Below are positions 21,480 to 33,165 of a stretch of DNA of 64,000 nucleotides, piece by piece. Numbering within the stretch: position 1 is the first letter of the stretch; each line of letters opens with the position of its first letter. A model generated the notes under the pieces. The model was not told where the DNA came from. It saw nothing but the letters and a program-made list of their open reading frames with translations, and ran no database searches. This DNA is from Taudactylus pleione (taxonomy: Eukaryota; Chordata; Amphibia; Anura; Myobatrachidae), in the NCBI GenBank assembly GCA_031769625.1, contig JAUIMM010000126.1:4116001-4180000 (forward strand), read 5' to 3'. The position numbers and the translations under genes are program-made.

Positions 21480-24400
21480 TGGAATTTGTCATTCATTTTA
21501 ATGAACATAATCTATTCCACATTTTGAGGAACGCCGATCACTGACAAGGTTGCCAGCTGCACTGAAAACTCTGTTGGAGTACACACTGGAGGGTGGGCAA
21601 CTTAAGTAATGCAAAGCCAGTTTGTGTATGGTACTCCAAATTGTCTATGAAATAGTCCTCCACCATTCTGTGAATGGAGACCGTCTCACACATAGTCATG
21701 GTAGAAGACATGTCATACTTAGGCAGTTATCTCAGGCCCGACCAGATGTAATTTTTTGGTGAACGATCTGCATAACAAGCAGGCATTCTGTAATGAGAAT
21801 TTAGTTTTTTCGTGGCAGCTGCAGAAACTGAAGGAGGAGCTGATGGCATTTTTTTACCAACAGCTCTTTGCACAGTTTTAGATTTTGGTCTGTTGGAAAA
21901 AAATTCACAAGGTAGGACTTAAACCTAGGATCCAGAATGGTCGCCAAAATAAATTTTTCAGATTTCAATAGATTGATGACTCTTGGATTCTGGTGAAGTG
22001 AATCAAGGGCTTGATACACCAGTCCGACATACTTTGCGCAATCGCTCCGTTTCAGCTCCTCCTTCAGTTTCTCCAGCTGTTTGATGAGGGGATTGACCTG
22101 ACTCAAGCTGGCAGTGTCTGAACTAACTTCAAGTGTGGCAAGTTCAAAGGGTTTGAGAACCTTGCACAACACCAGTCCGACATACTTTGCGTAATCCTCC
22201 ATGGATCTCCACTGTGCTTGCGTAAGGTGCATTCCCCCTCCACGGCCTATTGATGGCCTTTTGCTGTTCCTCCATCCGCATAGCAAATGAGCGGCTCCTC
22301 CACGTGGGTCCCAGCCAATGAGCGGCCACTAATGTTAGCTGCCGCTGATTGGCCGGCGGCCCGGGACTGAAGTCTGCTTGTTCCCATCAGCAGACAGTAG
22401 CACAATGTAACAGCATGCAGTAACATGCTGTTACATTGTATCAGGGGCCTGTCTTGGATTTCTGCGGAGAACATCGTTGGACATACAGGTGAGTATTGGA
22501 TATTTTTTTACAGGTAAATCGTGGGGATACTTTACATTGACAAGTAGATGTGAACATCTGGAAACAGGTGAGTATGTATGTGTATGTATGTATGCATTAA
22601 AGCTTTATTATCACGGTGTTGTGTGTTTTTTTAACAGTTTCATTACAGGTGAACTACAGGTCCCAGTGGGCCCTTAATGCCCCACATGCTGGTACTTGTG
22701 GTTCTCCAAGTACCAGCATGTGGGGGAGGCTTGCTGGGACCTGTAGTTCCACTGTAAAGACAATGTTGAAAAATCTATTTTTTACACTACACCTAACACA
22801 ATCAACCCACCACCCACCACCCAGGGGTGGCGGGGATAGCCCTGGGCTATCGGCCTAGGCAAGGGGTGCCCTGGAGAGGGTGACCCCTTTATTGGGGGGT
22901 TACCAACTCCCCAGGGATCCCTGGCCTGGGCTGACTAATGGTCAGGGCTGATGCTGTGACTGGGGGGCCCGGTGAAAGGGCACCCTTGGCAGTGGCATCA
23001 TTCCCCCATTAGAAATGGTCCAGGGCTAGTTTTAAATATACGGTGGAACTCACGTAATTTTTTTCTCCGTATATTTAAAACCAGCTCTGTCCCTGCTGCC
23101 TTGTGCTGGTTCTTACATTACAGGGGATCCCTACACATTTTTTTCCCTGTAATGTTAAGAACCTGGACAGGCTGGGAAGCCCGAGGCTGGTTAGTGTTTT
23201 GCGGGGGACCTTACATACATTTTTTTTTAGACATTTTTCTAATTTTTACAAGGCAAAACAAACAAGCTGATATGTGCTGGCTGCTAGCTCGGGAGAGATT
23301 TGCAGAGAGAAAACACTGCAATATCGGGTGAGTAATCTCCTGCAAAACAAGTTACTCGGGAGAGATATCTCATTCTGATTCACCATCAGCAAACTCATTT
23401 AGCCTCAAATCGCCTGTTGGTAAATTTGGTAAAAGAAAATGGATTAAATCACCCAAATTTCGGGGAATTCCATTGAGATAAATCACTTTGAAAATCGGGA
23501 CCATTTCGAAATTTAGTAAATTTACCCCTTGGAATTGCTGTTCTAGCAAAGTGGAATCTAGAAACGATCTGTTAACGAGGACACAGGACCTCAATTAACT
23601 GTTGAAAACCCACTGCAGTAATGATGGATACTAGATGCACATCTAATACCAGCATAGCTGTTATGGCGTCATTAATCCGTTGTGCAACTGGGTGATTGCT
23701 GTCATACTTGTTTGCCCTTGCAAACGATTGTGTGACAGTTAATTGTTTTTTGGAGGATATGTTACAAGTAGTCTTCCACCTGGTCCCCTTCTGCAACAGC
23801 AGCAGCAACAGGCGTAGTCATCAAGGATCCTTCTGAGGAATCACAGATAGGAGAGGATTCAATCATGCTTCGAATAACAATCCAAAAACATTGGATGTAC
23901 AGTAGCAGGACTACTTCCGATGATGAATGAGGATGTTGATGATGCAGGTGTTGGATATCAAAGGCACTTGGATCCCACAGAGAGGGAGCAGGTAGGTTAC
24001 ACTGGACTTGTTACGTTTTGAGTTTTGGAACTTGGCGACATACACTTTGATATTTGATGAATGTGCTCCAAGTGATATAACAAGGAGTAGGTTCCTAGGT
24101 GGTTTAGGTCCCTCCCTCTACTCACTCTTGCTTTGCAATGGTTACATATGGCTTGACAACTGTTGTCCAGACTGGGGTGGAAATAATTCCACACGTGAAA
24201 AGTGGATGCCCCGGCATGACAACAGTGGGTTTTGGCTTTTTAATCCATGGGCAAAAGCTGTTGCCTTACTTACACAAAGGACACCCTCGGCATCAACATC
24301 CTCATCACCAACATCTTCATCATCAACACCCTCATCACCAACATTTTCATCAACAACATACTCATCATCCTTAGCGCCTTCAACTACCAAAATATCCTCC

Positions 24401-24770
24401 TCCTCCATGTGCAATTCCACAGAAGCATCCTCACTGACTACATCTGCAAAATGTTGACTGCCCTTCCCCACATTTAAAGACGGCACACAAATGTTGAAAC
24501 TTGGAGGATCCTTCAGTACACTAGTATTTAGGTCTGGCCCACACATGGCAACTGCGGACACACTTGCACTCTCCTGGGGGATTTGTGATTTCGATTTCTC
24601 AGGCACACAGTTGTTTTTTTCGGAGCTGTCTTACTCTTAACAACTTTACATTTTTTAATGGTACCACCACCACTACTACTACAAGCAGAAGGGCTATCAG
24701 AACCAGCAGTCAACATAAATAAAGGCCAAGGCCCTATCCTTTCCTTGCCACTTTGTTTAGTAAATGGCAT
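21480..24770 (-). pseudogene. hAT (Ac/ZBED-like) transposase, fragmented
   Basis: Reading down the minus strand: ATG at 24770 with a basic, Ser-rich N-terminus, shifting frame near 24600 into a Glu/Asp-rich linker. A BED zinc finger follows at 24194-24040 (VWNYF-like start, CNHCKARVS giving CxxC, then HLEHIH). Next come an RNase-H-type segment (about 23790-23570, KKQLTVTQSF ... NDAITAMLVLDVHLVSI), then after an inserted element the stretch LKPFELATLEVSS ... ATILDPRFKSY (22180-21890). Last is the C-terminal dimerisation motif SSVYSNRVFSAAGNLVSD at about 21600-21520. These are hallmarks of hAT transposases, which excise elements and make 8-bp duplications. Several frameshifts, stops and the insertion make it non-functional. 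Family assignment is firm; exact exon structure is not determinable. Confidence 0.9.
22300..23528. mobile_element. hairpin-bearing element inserted in the hAT transposase
   Basis: Interrupts the transposase reading between its RNase-H and LKPFELAT parts. The right end reads TTAGTAAATTTACCCC, the same end as the element at 26098-27096, and segment 23280-23345 is the inverted homolog of 26290-26360 (GGAGATTACTCACCCG; TTTTCTCTCTGCAAA). It contains hairpins at 22399-22440, 22665-22750, around 23028-23085 and around 23108-23162. The left boundary is uncertain. Confidence 0.65.
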
Positions 24771-25069
24771 TTTGCCAATTTTTTTCTTTATCTAAAGGCA
24801 ACTTGCCTTTCGATTTTTTTTCTTTACTACAGTAAAAGTAGCTTTACCATATCCACGGCGTGACCTAAGCCCTGGGCTATGAGCCTTCATAGAGGACAAG
24901 GAAGTTGACGGACTTGCATTATCATGATGATTGCTGGCGGCAGCTACAACATGTGGTTCTTGGCCTTGCTCTCTGTCATGTGACAGCCCTCCATATTTTC
25001 TGTGGTCTTGAAGCAGTGTCACAAGCACCAATAGTGTAGCCAAGGTGCGGTTACAAAATTCACACATGT

Positions 25070-25455
25070 GCAGTCGTGCGCACACAGAAAAAAAATATAC
25101 AAAAGACACTTTTTGTTTTATTTTTTTTTTTCGGGTCCAGAACTTGGGCCCAGAGGACAGATTGATGATGACTGGAGCTGGGCAGCACTAGGTTGCATTG
25201 CTGACTTGCTGTATCTTGTGCGGCTAAGTCTAACATGCACACACACACAGACAAATATTAGACAAAAAAATACACTTTTAAATTTTTTTTTCAGATCCAG
25301 AACTTGGGCCCAGAGCACAGATTGATGACGACTGGCGTCGGGCAGCACTAGGTTGCATTGCTGACTTGCTGTATCTTGTGCGGCTAAGCCTAAAACGCAC
25401 ACACAGAAATAAAATAAAAAGACAATTTTTTTTTTGGGTCCAGAACTTGGGTCCA
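25070..25455. repeat. ~150-160-bp direct repeat, 2.3 copies, hAT 5' region
   Basis: The block CCAGAACTTGGGCCCAGAG ... GCGGCTAAG starts at about 25137, 25297 and (partial) 25438. Copies also share the CACACACAGAAA and poly-T spacer. Probably part of the untranslated leader or promoter of the hAT element. Confidence 0.85.
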
Positions 25456-25456
25456 G

Positions 25457-25830
25457 ATGGATGCAGCAGACAGCACAGCACCAGCCCAGATGGATCAGTA
25501 CCAGCCCAGATGGATCAGTACCAGCCCAGATGGATCAGCAACAGCACCAGCCCAGATGGACACAGCAGACATCACAGCACCAGCCCAGATGGATCAGCAC
25601 CAGCCCAGATGGACGCAGCAGACAGCACAACACCAGCCCAGATGGATCAGCAACAGCACCAGCCTAGATGGACACAGCAGACAGCACAGCACCAGCCCAG
25701 ATGGATCAGCACCAGCACCAGCCCAGATGGACACAGCAGACAGCACAGTAGTGACAGCACCAGCTGGATCAGCAGTGCACCAGCCCAGGACACAGCAGAC
25801 AGCACAGCAACAGCACAGCACCAGTACAGG
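25457..25830. repeat. CAGCACCAGCCCAGATGGA minisatellite, hAT subterminal
   Basis: Roughly 14 imperfect units combining CACCAGCCCAGATGGATCAG and GACACAGCAGACAGCACAGC. Open frames on both strands here are repeat artefacts. Confidence 0.9.
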
Positions 25831-26097
25831 TAAGTACCTCTCAGCCCTACACTACCCACCCTCCCTGTTCAGTCTCCACAGCTGGAGTGAAATGGCGGCC
25901 GCTGCGTGGTCCCTTATATACAGAGACAAAAGCTCACAAGCCACGAGATTTTGTATCTATGGTTTTGGTTCGGTATGAGATCCAGGGCCGGCAGAGGAAC
26001 CAAACGCATGTTCGGTTCTCACCCCGGATCTCAAAATTCGGGAGGGTTTGGATCTCTGAGATCCGAACCCGCTAATCTCTAATAATTTGGCATGACT

Positions 26098-27096
26098 AGA
26101 GATAAATTTACTAAGAATCAAGTCTGATTGAGTTTTTTTTCTTTTCAACTTGATTAGTATCGCCCCAAACTTGGGTGATTTGAGGCTCCTGAAACTCACA
26201 AATTTACAAAGTAGTGAGTTTAGCTGAGAGTGAGATGGCCAATGGTGAAGCAGATCTAGATATATCCACTGAGTAGCAAGTTTTGAAGGAGATTACTCAC
26301 CCGTGATTGCAATGTTTTCTCTCTGCAAAACTCTCCTGAGCAAGCAGCCTGCACATATCAGTGAGATATGTGAATGCTGCTTGTGTGTTGTAGCTGTAAA
26401 AAATGGGTTAAATGTAAAAATAAAATTACGTAGGGCTCCCTCTCCCATAAATATAACCAGCCCTGGACTGCACAGCCAGTCCTGGTTCCTAAAATAATGG
26501 GGAACAAAACGTGTAGGGTTCCTCCGTAATTTAGGAACCAGCACCTGACTGCAGGGCCTGTCCTGTTTTTAAATATAGGGGGAAAAATGCCTAAAAAATG
26601 TCCCCCTATATTTAAATCTTTGGTTCTCCATGGCCAAAGCACTCGCACCCTAAGCTGTTCAGCCCAAGCTATGGCTCTCAGGGGAGGTGGGGACTCCACC
26701 AAGAAGGGGTCCCCCCTCTCCCAAAACCCCAGGCTTGGGCTGAAGCCCGGGGCTCTTCTCCACACCCCTGGGCTGTTATGGGGTAATAATGTGTTAAATA
26801 GATAAAAACTATTGTATTTTACAGTGGTACTACAGGTGCCAGCATGTCTACCCTTTTGCACTTGTGGAACTGTAGGTGCCACCACTGGGATTCCCGAATC
26901 CTATCTTCACTGGTGAAAAGTTACTTGAGTTTATATGGTGAAATGAAGAGAGTTTGCTAACTCTCCAATATTTCCCCGTAGCAAAGGCAATTTCTCTCCC
27001 AAGTTTGTCATTAGTAATTTGCAAGTGGAAAAAAAATGCCCAAACTCTCCAGAGATTGCAAACTCGACCAAACTTGAATCTTAGTAAATTTACCCC
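26098..27096. mobile_element. ~1.0-kb non-autonomous element, GATAAATTTACTAAG ends
   Basis: Left end GATAAATTTACTAAGAATC and right end GAATCTTAGTAAATTTACCC are inverted. Contains serial hairpins (GGTTCCTAAAATAA with its complement near 26480-26545; TTTAAATATAGGGG with its complement near 26568-26615). Same family as the insertion inside the neighbouring hAT, only 16 bp beyond the hAT end. Confidence 0.72.
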
Positions 27097-27099
27097 TTG

Positions 27100-27778
27100 G
27101 TGTCTTTGGTTGTTAGTATATGTCTCGTATTTGCTGAAAAGGCTTGTGGAATGAAGTGTTGACATTCATGATTGTCCCATCATTAATGTTGCCTGCCCAC
27201 AGATTAACTGCACAACTTAATTGGAATATTACAGAAAAAATCTCCCCAAATGGTAGTTATAGGATGAAAAGTAACGAATCAGTCAATATAAAAGTGCAGA
27301 GCCCACTTATAAGTTGGTGTCCCAGGTATAGAAATGTAGTAATTGTCCATCACTGGTCTGTCATCATATGGCTTCTAAATGGGCAGTAATGTACCCTATA
27401 TTGGGCAATATAGACTCAGATCAGTTAATTGAATCCAAAGAGTTTGCTATCTGCCAGCATTTTTGCTCTCTTGTCGCAGGCAGCAACAACATATTTCTGG
27501 GAGGTGAGGAGCTGCAAAAACATGAACACAGCCCATGAATCCTTAAACTGCATATGCATGAGGAAGACAAAGATGGCACTACCTGAATTTACAGTCAAGG
27601 AGGAATGGATAAGATTTAAAGCATCAGGTAGAGGAAAAATAATTGTAGCTGCTGATGTCTGAACTATTGTAGGGCAGCAGCATTATAAGTCACCCATATT
27701 AAAAAAGTTATTGGTATTTTATAGATATTTCTGATACTCTTAATGTGGTACAGGTGAAAGAACAGTGAAAAGAACAGA
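27100..27778. other. unassigned spacer
   Basis: No motif recognised; short frames only. Confidence 0.35.
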
Positions 27779-28310
27779 GGGCCTGATTCAGACCCACTCG
27801 CGAGCACTGAGTGCTCGCAAGCGGGTCGATATTGCCCAAGTGCACATGCGCACGACGGAGGCGGCTCCATCGTGCACATGCGCGAGACCTGAATAACGAC
27901 GGCCAAGCCGTTGTTATGGGTCTCACACCAAAGGGGGCGTGTTGTCGATGGTGTTTGACAGCACGCCCCCTTTGGTGGGCATGCCGGGGGTGTGGCTGCC
28001 CAGATGGAGGTGTTCCCATGGGAGAGCCTACCGTCTGGGGCCGGCCCCACTGACATCACTAGTGATGTCAGTGGGAGTGCATTTGGCTCTGATAGAGCCA
28101 AAAGCACTCCAGGGCTTGCAGCAGCGAGACCCTACCGCAGGGTTTCATCGCAAGCCCGATGGTCGCGATGGTCTTGACCATCGCGACCATCATTTTGGTC
28201 GCTTGCTATAGCTGTGGGTGGTCACCCACAGCTATGCGAGTGGCCAGGAGGCCGCTCCAAAAAAGAGAAGGGACGGCCCTGTTTCAGAGCGAGCGCTCTG
28301 TCAGAGTCAG
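27779..28310 (+). mobile_element. hairpin-array MITE family 2, copy truncated at right
   Basis: Collinear with 57684-58231: same start GGGCCTGATTCAGACCCACT and the same hairpin order (CAAAGGGGGCGTG arm, TGACATCACTAGTGATGTCA, TTGGCTCTGATAGAGCCAA, GATGGTCGCGATGGTC arm, CTGTGGGTGGTCACCCACAG). The last terminal hairpin half is lost near 28305. Hairpins are kept even where their sequences differ from the other copy, for instance the second and third stems. Confidence 0.88.
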
Positions 28311-28463
28311 AAATCTTAAAAAAGTCAAATTTCCTTCATCTTAACTGTCCTTTAAAATTTATGTTATCTGAACCTCCTTGATGTTCTAGTTCCAGAGAAG
28401 GTTCTACTTCGCACTGTAGGGTTAGTGGTCATCCCATACGGTGTTTTTATGTACTGTAATTAA

Positions 28464-28755
28464 GGAGCAGATTTATCAAAGTTTGGAGAGCGATAAAAGT
28501 GCAGAGAGATAAAGTTAGTACCAACCAATCAGCTACTGTCAGTTTTCAAACATTCTGTAAAGTGACAGGAGCTGATCAGTTAGTACTTTATCTCTCTGAA
28601 AGCTTTGATAAATCTCCTCCAAAATGGAGAGAGGTAAAGTACCAACCAATCAGCTTCTAACTTTAATTTACCCTGTTAAATGACAGAAGCTGATCAGTTA
28701 GTACTTTATGTCTCTCCACTGTATCTCTTTCCAAGCTTTGATACATCTCCCTCTA
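28464..28755. mobile_element. tandem pair of palindromic MITEs (GATTTATCAAAG type)
   Basis: Two adjacent foldbacks, about 28464-28617 and 28618-28755, share the arm ACCAACCAATCAGCT and complement, and ends such as ATCAAAGTTTGGAGAG and CTTTGATACATCTCC. It may be one duplicated element or two insertions. Confidence 0.75.
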
Positions 28756-28799
28756 AGCTCTTTTATACAGACCACATTAAAATGGATGATTTTAGTGTA

Positions 28800-29055
28800 T
28801 TATAATTCTTATTATTACTTAGGAGCAGATAAACTATGAGTCAGTTTTCAATGGTCTTGATAGTAATTAATGCTAAACATGCACAATTTAGCATTAATTA
28901 CTATTGCTATTTGAAATTCATTGGTCAAATCTGGCAATCATCAAGAGATTTCCCTCCTTCTGTTAAATATCAGAAGATGAACTATGTTGTTAAAGGATAG
29001 TATGGCATCATAATGATTATAAAATCTCTTCAAGGCTTGATACATCTCAACTATC
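28800..29055. repeat. decayed inverted-repeat element with perfect 18-bp arms
   Basis: The arms ATAGTAATTAATGCTAAA and its complement (28859-28905) enclose a short loop. The right side ends CTTGATACATCTC, like other MITEs here. Confidence 0.6.
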
Positions 29056-29233
29056 TTGTTGCGGTGAGTAACAGGTAAGTTAAGGCAGTTCAGCATCTAT
29101 TGAGTCTGAGCTCACTGAAGGGAGAGCACGCAAAGTCAGAATAGCTAAACTAGGAGACATGTGACAGTCATCACTGAGGCAAGGATAGTGCTAGGGATGA
29201 ACATAATAAACAAGGATCTTGCTTTCATACTAA

Positions 29234-29470
29234 GGGGATATGCAATTAGCCGTGGTAATATACTGCGGCTAATTACCTCACCTGGGGCTATCCAATTAGC
29301 CACTATGCTGGCACTTATCGGGGATTTTGGTTCGCCTGCCTCGGGCTGTTTTTCTCTCGATCGCAGCAATGAAAATACATAGGTTTGAGACTTTTCGCGG
29401 ATCCTATGTCTTTTCGTGAGAAAAACAGAACAATTTCAGGTGTAAATAACGGGATTTAATTGGATAGCAT
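29234..29470. mobile_element. short MITE (GGGGATATGCAATTAG / TTTAATTGGATAGC ends)
   Basis: An inverted AATTAGCC hairpin at 29245-29275 and a terminal TTTAATTGGATAGC give a plausible small TIR element. No duplication resolved. Confidence 0.5.
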
Positions 29471-29533
29471 GAAGAAAAAATCAACAAAAATAAAACAGTT
29501 TTTTGTGCCCAAAATTTTTTCAGAGCTAACTAG

Positions 29534-30132
29534 GGGCCTGATTCAGAGCCACTCGTAAGCGGCAGCTCGTTCGCTCCGAGTGATGTTTGGCCAACTGCGC
29601 ATGCGTACGGATCGTTATACGCATGCGCGAACCAGTCAGTGCGGTCGAAATTCATGTGCTCGCAAAATAGCGAATGCCTGCTAATTTGAGTGACAGAATG
29701 AGGCGTATGTGGGTGGTAACAGGGGAAGGTGCTTGAAAACGGGGAGTGGAAATCAGAACGCAGGCGTGCTTAAAGGTCAAAACGGGCGTTTTATGGGTGT
29801 GCATAATTAAAAAAGCAGCGTCATTAACCATGTCACTGGGTTATTTCATAGCCAGAACTGCTCGCAAAATTGTGGTAGCAAAAACCGACCACAAGAATAG
29901 CGAGCAGTTCATACCCTGTTCGATGTACTCGATTAATCTAATAAATAGCGGACATGACGTAGGATGCGAGCGGCCAGGGGGCGTAGTTTCCCAAAAAACG
30001 ACGGCAAGTTTTGTTCGCTCGTTCAGACCTAGAGGCGTGAACAGACCGCAAATAGCGAATGGTTCATTTGAATAGCCACCCCTATTTTCAGGACGAGCGA
30101 GCGCTAATTGCGTCCGGCTCTGAATCAGGCCC
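29534..30132 (+). mobile_element. 590-bp inverted-repeat element, copy 2
   Basis: Ends GGGCCTGATTCAGAGCC and GGCTCTGAATCAGGCCC with perfect TAG duplications (29531-29533 and 30133-30135). Collinear with 10853-11442. The 109-codon plus frame at 29746-30075 has a homologous open frame in copy 1 (11134-11385). Confidence 0.92.
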
Positions 30133-30135
30133 TAG

Positions 30136-31082
30136 ATACCCCCCTAAGAGTATGTATGGTCTCCTTCCCAGTCTACTCAAATATACAGTAATATGCCCAT
30201 ATTTTCCCATATTTTCCCATGATTGTCCTCTATTCTCATGTGTGTTCATCGCTGCTCATTATATACTGCCCATATTGTGTGTGCGTGTATATATACTTCA
30301 TGAAGTAGCCTTCAAACTCTACAAAATAGGTTCCACTGATCTAAGTTTTTAACTCAGAGACACCAATATCCTTTAACACTTCTTTACCAATTCATCTTCA
30401 TATACACTTAAATACACTTAAATAGAGTAAAGTAGCATGCTGGCTTTCACAGAAAAGTGATAGAGGACCATATTACTGAAATTAACAGTATAGTACCTAA
30501 TTGCATAGTATTATATTATTATTTGATCCATGGTAAGTTCCCTTTCACTCAAGAAACGTTAGTATATTATAGACAAGGATCAGAATACATGAACGTTCAA
30601 AATCAGCAGTGTATAGCGCATGGATGTCTCGAGGGTAAAGGAATAACTAAATATAAGCACAAACTTAGAATTCCATGTGATAATTGGCTTTCAGAATTTC
30701 AGGTTAGAGATGTTGCCAAAAACAGGAAAGCTTCCTCGGTCTGTGTGAACGGAGCTATAAATCTCTATCCTAATCAGAAACAGAACAATACATTTCCAAG
30801 GTAACAACAGGCATTCCCATAGTCAAACAAGTGTTAATCATATCTTGGTTGTTTGGATTCTCCATATCGAATACACTGGGGAGCTTTCTGGTTTTCCAAA
30901 CTGCAAATCACTTGAGTAAGAAAACAAAGTTTGAATGAGTCTTACTAACTTCTAACAAAGATTTTGTGAGGCAAAGTATTTCTGGGGAGTCTGTTACTTC
31001 TTTATACTTCAATGCAAAGACAATACATTTGTGATTGGAACCTCCAGTTTACAATATGTATCACTCATTTGTTAGAATACAT
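30136..31082. other. unassigned spacer
   Basis: No recognisable gene; the frame at 30457-30804 (115 codons) has no motif or typical coding bias that I can see. Confidence 0.35.
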
Positions 31083-31965
31083 GGGGCTCTATTTACTACA
31101 ATCCGCATATTGAATGCGGATTGTAGTGTGATATTACCGAGCGAATTCGCATTGCGAATTCAGGTAATATCACAGGGATTTACTATAAATCCCTTGCAGG
31201 GACAGAGCTTGTGATAAAGCTCTGTCCCTGCGGATCCCATCCGCACTCTAGTCGCGGTATTTTCGGAAAAAATACCGCGACCTAGAGCCCGCGCATGCGC
31301 CGACCGACCACCGCTACTACCCCCCCCACCGACGCTAAGCCCCGCCCCCCAGTGCTAAGCCCTGCCCCCCGCGATCGCGGACTCCCGCGACCCCCCTCCC
31401 CCCCCCGCGACCCCCCCTCCCTTCATTACACTTACCTGCATCCTCCTGGCCTCCGGTGGTCTTCTCCGGGCTTCCCGATCAGGTGATCTCCCATACTGCA
31501 CTGGGGCCCGATCACCTGATGACTGGGCCCCAGTGCACTGTGGGAGACCAGCTGACCGGAGAGGAGCCATCACCGGAGGCCCGATCACCGGTCCCTGGAT
31601 TCAGGTAAGTAAAAAAAAATTTTTTTCATTTTTTATTTCTTTTTTTTACAGCAATCAGCTTGCGGTCTATTTAGACCACATAGCTGATTACTGGTACCGG
31701 CTCCCGGCTCTGCTCTCCCCGTTAGAGCAGAGTGGGAGCCCAGTAACCAGGGGAGACCCTGGATAACGCCACCTCCAGGTGGCCTTATTATCACAGGGCT
31801 TCCCCCGGTATTTTATTACAATTTATTTTTAGTAACTTGCACACAGATCACATTTCCCATTACAGTTATGGGAAATGCGATCTGCTTTACTAAAAATAAG
31901 TGATACTGGGGGTTGGAGTAGAATTTTACTAATTCTACTCCAATTGCCCTGTAATAAATACAGGT
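31083..31965. mobile_element. hairpin-array element, family 3
   Basis: Left end GGGGCTCTATTTACTACA, right end TGTAATAAATAC (approximate). Consecutive hairpins: 31098-31124, 31127-31174, 31175-31193, 31197-31230, 31231-31243, 31246-31287, 31487-31547 (23-bp arms), 31653-31689, 31699-31740, 31747-31762, 31768-31783, 31822-31900 and 31913-31943. The centre (31300-31440) is a C-rich tract without hairpins. GC-rich against AT-rich flanks. No protein signature. Confidence 0.78.
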
Positions 31966-31979
31966 GAAACTAAAATAAT

Positions 31980-32180
31980 GTGAAAACATATTTTAGTCTC
32001 CTATAGAAACATAGAATTTGATGGCAGATAAGAACCACTTGGCCCATCTAGACTGCCCTTTTGGCACAACATAATAACAATGGTAATCCCACTGTGCAAA
32101 GTTCCAGAGCAGCTAATCTCTAATGGTGTTATCAAACCATGCAACCAATACATAAATGAAAAGACAGTCAGTGCTTCTGT
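31980..32180. repeat. frog-type interspersed repeat fragment
   Basis: ACATAGAATTTGATGGCAGA followed by AAGAACCACTTGGCCCATCT matches a widespread amphibian repeat as I remember it. Class unknown, boundaries approximate. Confidence 0.4.
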
Positions 32181-33165
32181 AGTGAGTACACTAATAGTCA
32201 CTTCATAAGTTCATATACTGTAGTGTGTGAAACCGATCAGACTTCAGGATCTTAATAGTTTTCTTTTTTCTTTATTCCTAAAAAGAAGAGATAAAAAAAC
32301 AATTATGTAGATCGCAAAAATTAAGGGGCTATCCAATCCTTTATAGATCCTACTCACAAATGGTATATCTTGTCAGTAACATATATAAACTTCTCATCTT
32401 CTCTTTCTTCAGGAAGTACCTCAAATGATGTAGACGTCTAACATAATGTACTAACCTATTGGTACACATTAAAAAATTATAAAGGCGCAACAGGTACTTT
32501 GCGTGCCAAAAGTATAGTGTAAAACCCTTATCTGAAATATTGGCCTGGATCTGGGTCCTGGAAACCAGTAAAACAGGCTCTAAAATCTTCTAGCCCAGAT
32601 TGGGCTTTCAGCATACAGGTAGGCAATCTAAGTCTCTCCTATCACCAATGTGTTTTAACATGACCGCCTTACTCAGGGTGATACTCCTACCTGGCACATT
32701 TCCCTCCTTTATACCCTGGTAGGCCACTCCCCATTCAGGCTTGTGATCAGGGTGTACCTTACAATATACCATCATATAAATAATGACATATACAAATGCA
32801 GCATTACAAAAATCCCAGCAATACAAAAGATAACCAAATACTTCTCATGAATATATTTTAAAAATAATAATAGACTTAAAACAATATAAATACGTTAAAA
32901 ACTTTCATAACTCCAGTTTCATCATCCCAGACACCTGTGAGGCCATTGTGAAAGTCCTGAAGTTCAAATATTTCAAGGTGAATAAAGACACAACAATTTA
33001 TTTGGCTGTGAAAAATCTTTTTTTTTTTTATCACATTATTTATATGTAACAACCAACATGGCTGTATTTAACGTTGTTAATATTGTAACCAACCTGACTG
33101 TTTTTAGGGTTTTACAAAACCAACATGGTTTGTATATTCTCAAAACTAGTATATCACCCATAAAA

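Larger units (their letters stand above)
20502..26081 (-). mobile_element. hAT transposon, 5.6 kb, both ends intact
   Basis: Ends TAGAGATGTGCGCCGACCCG and CGGG...CTAATCTCTA are inverted over the first 7-12 bases and flanked by the perfect 8-bp duplication ATAATTTG (20494-20501 and 26082-26089). The transposase runs on the minus strand (about 24770 down to 21480). Subterminal tandem repeats occur at both ends: a ~54-bp repeat at 20846-21050 and a 20-26-bp minisatellite at 25457-25830. Another element sits inside it (about 22300-23528). Ends intact but gene decayed. Confidence 0.93.

Noticed and set aside
25366..25978. 155- and 173-codon Gln/Ser/Pro-rich frames on the plus strand
   Set aside because: Produced by the subterminal minisatellite and opposite to the hAT transposase.
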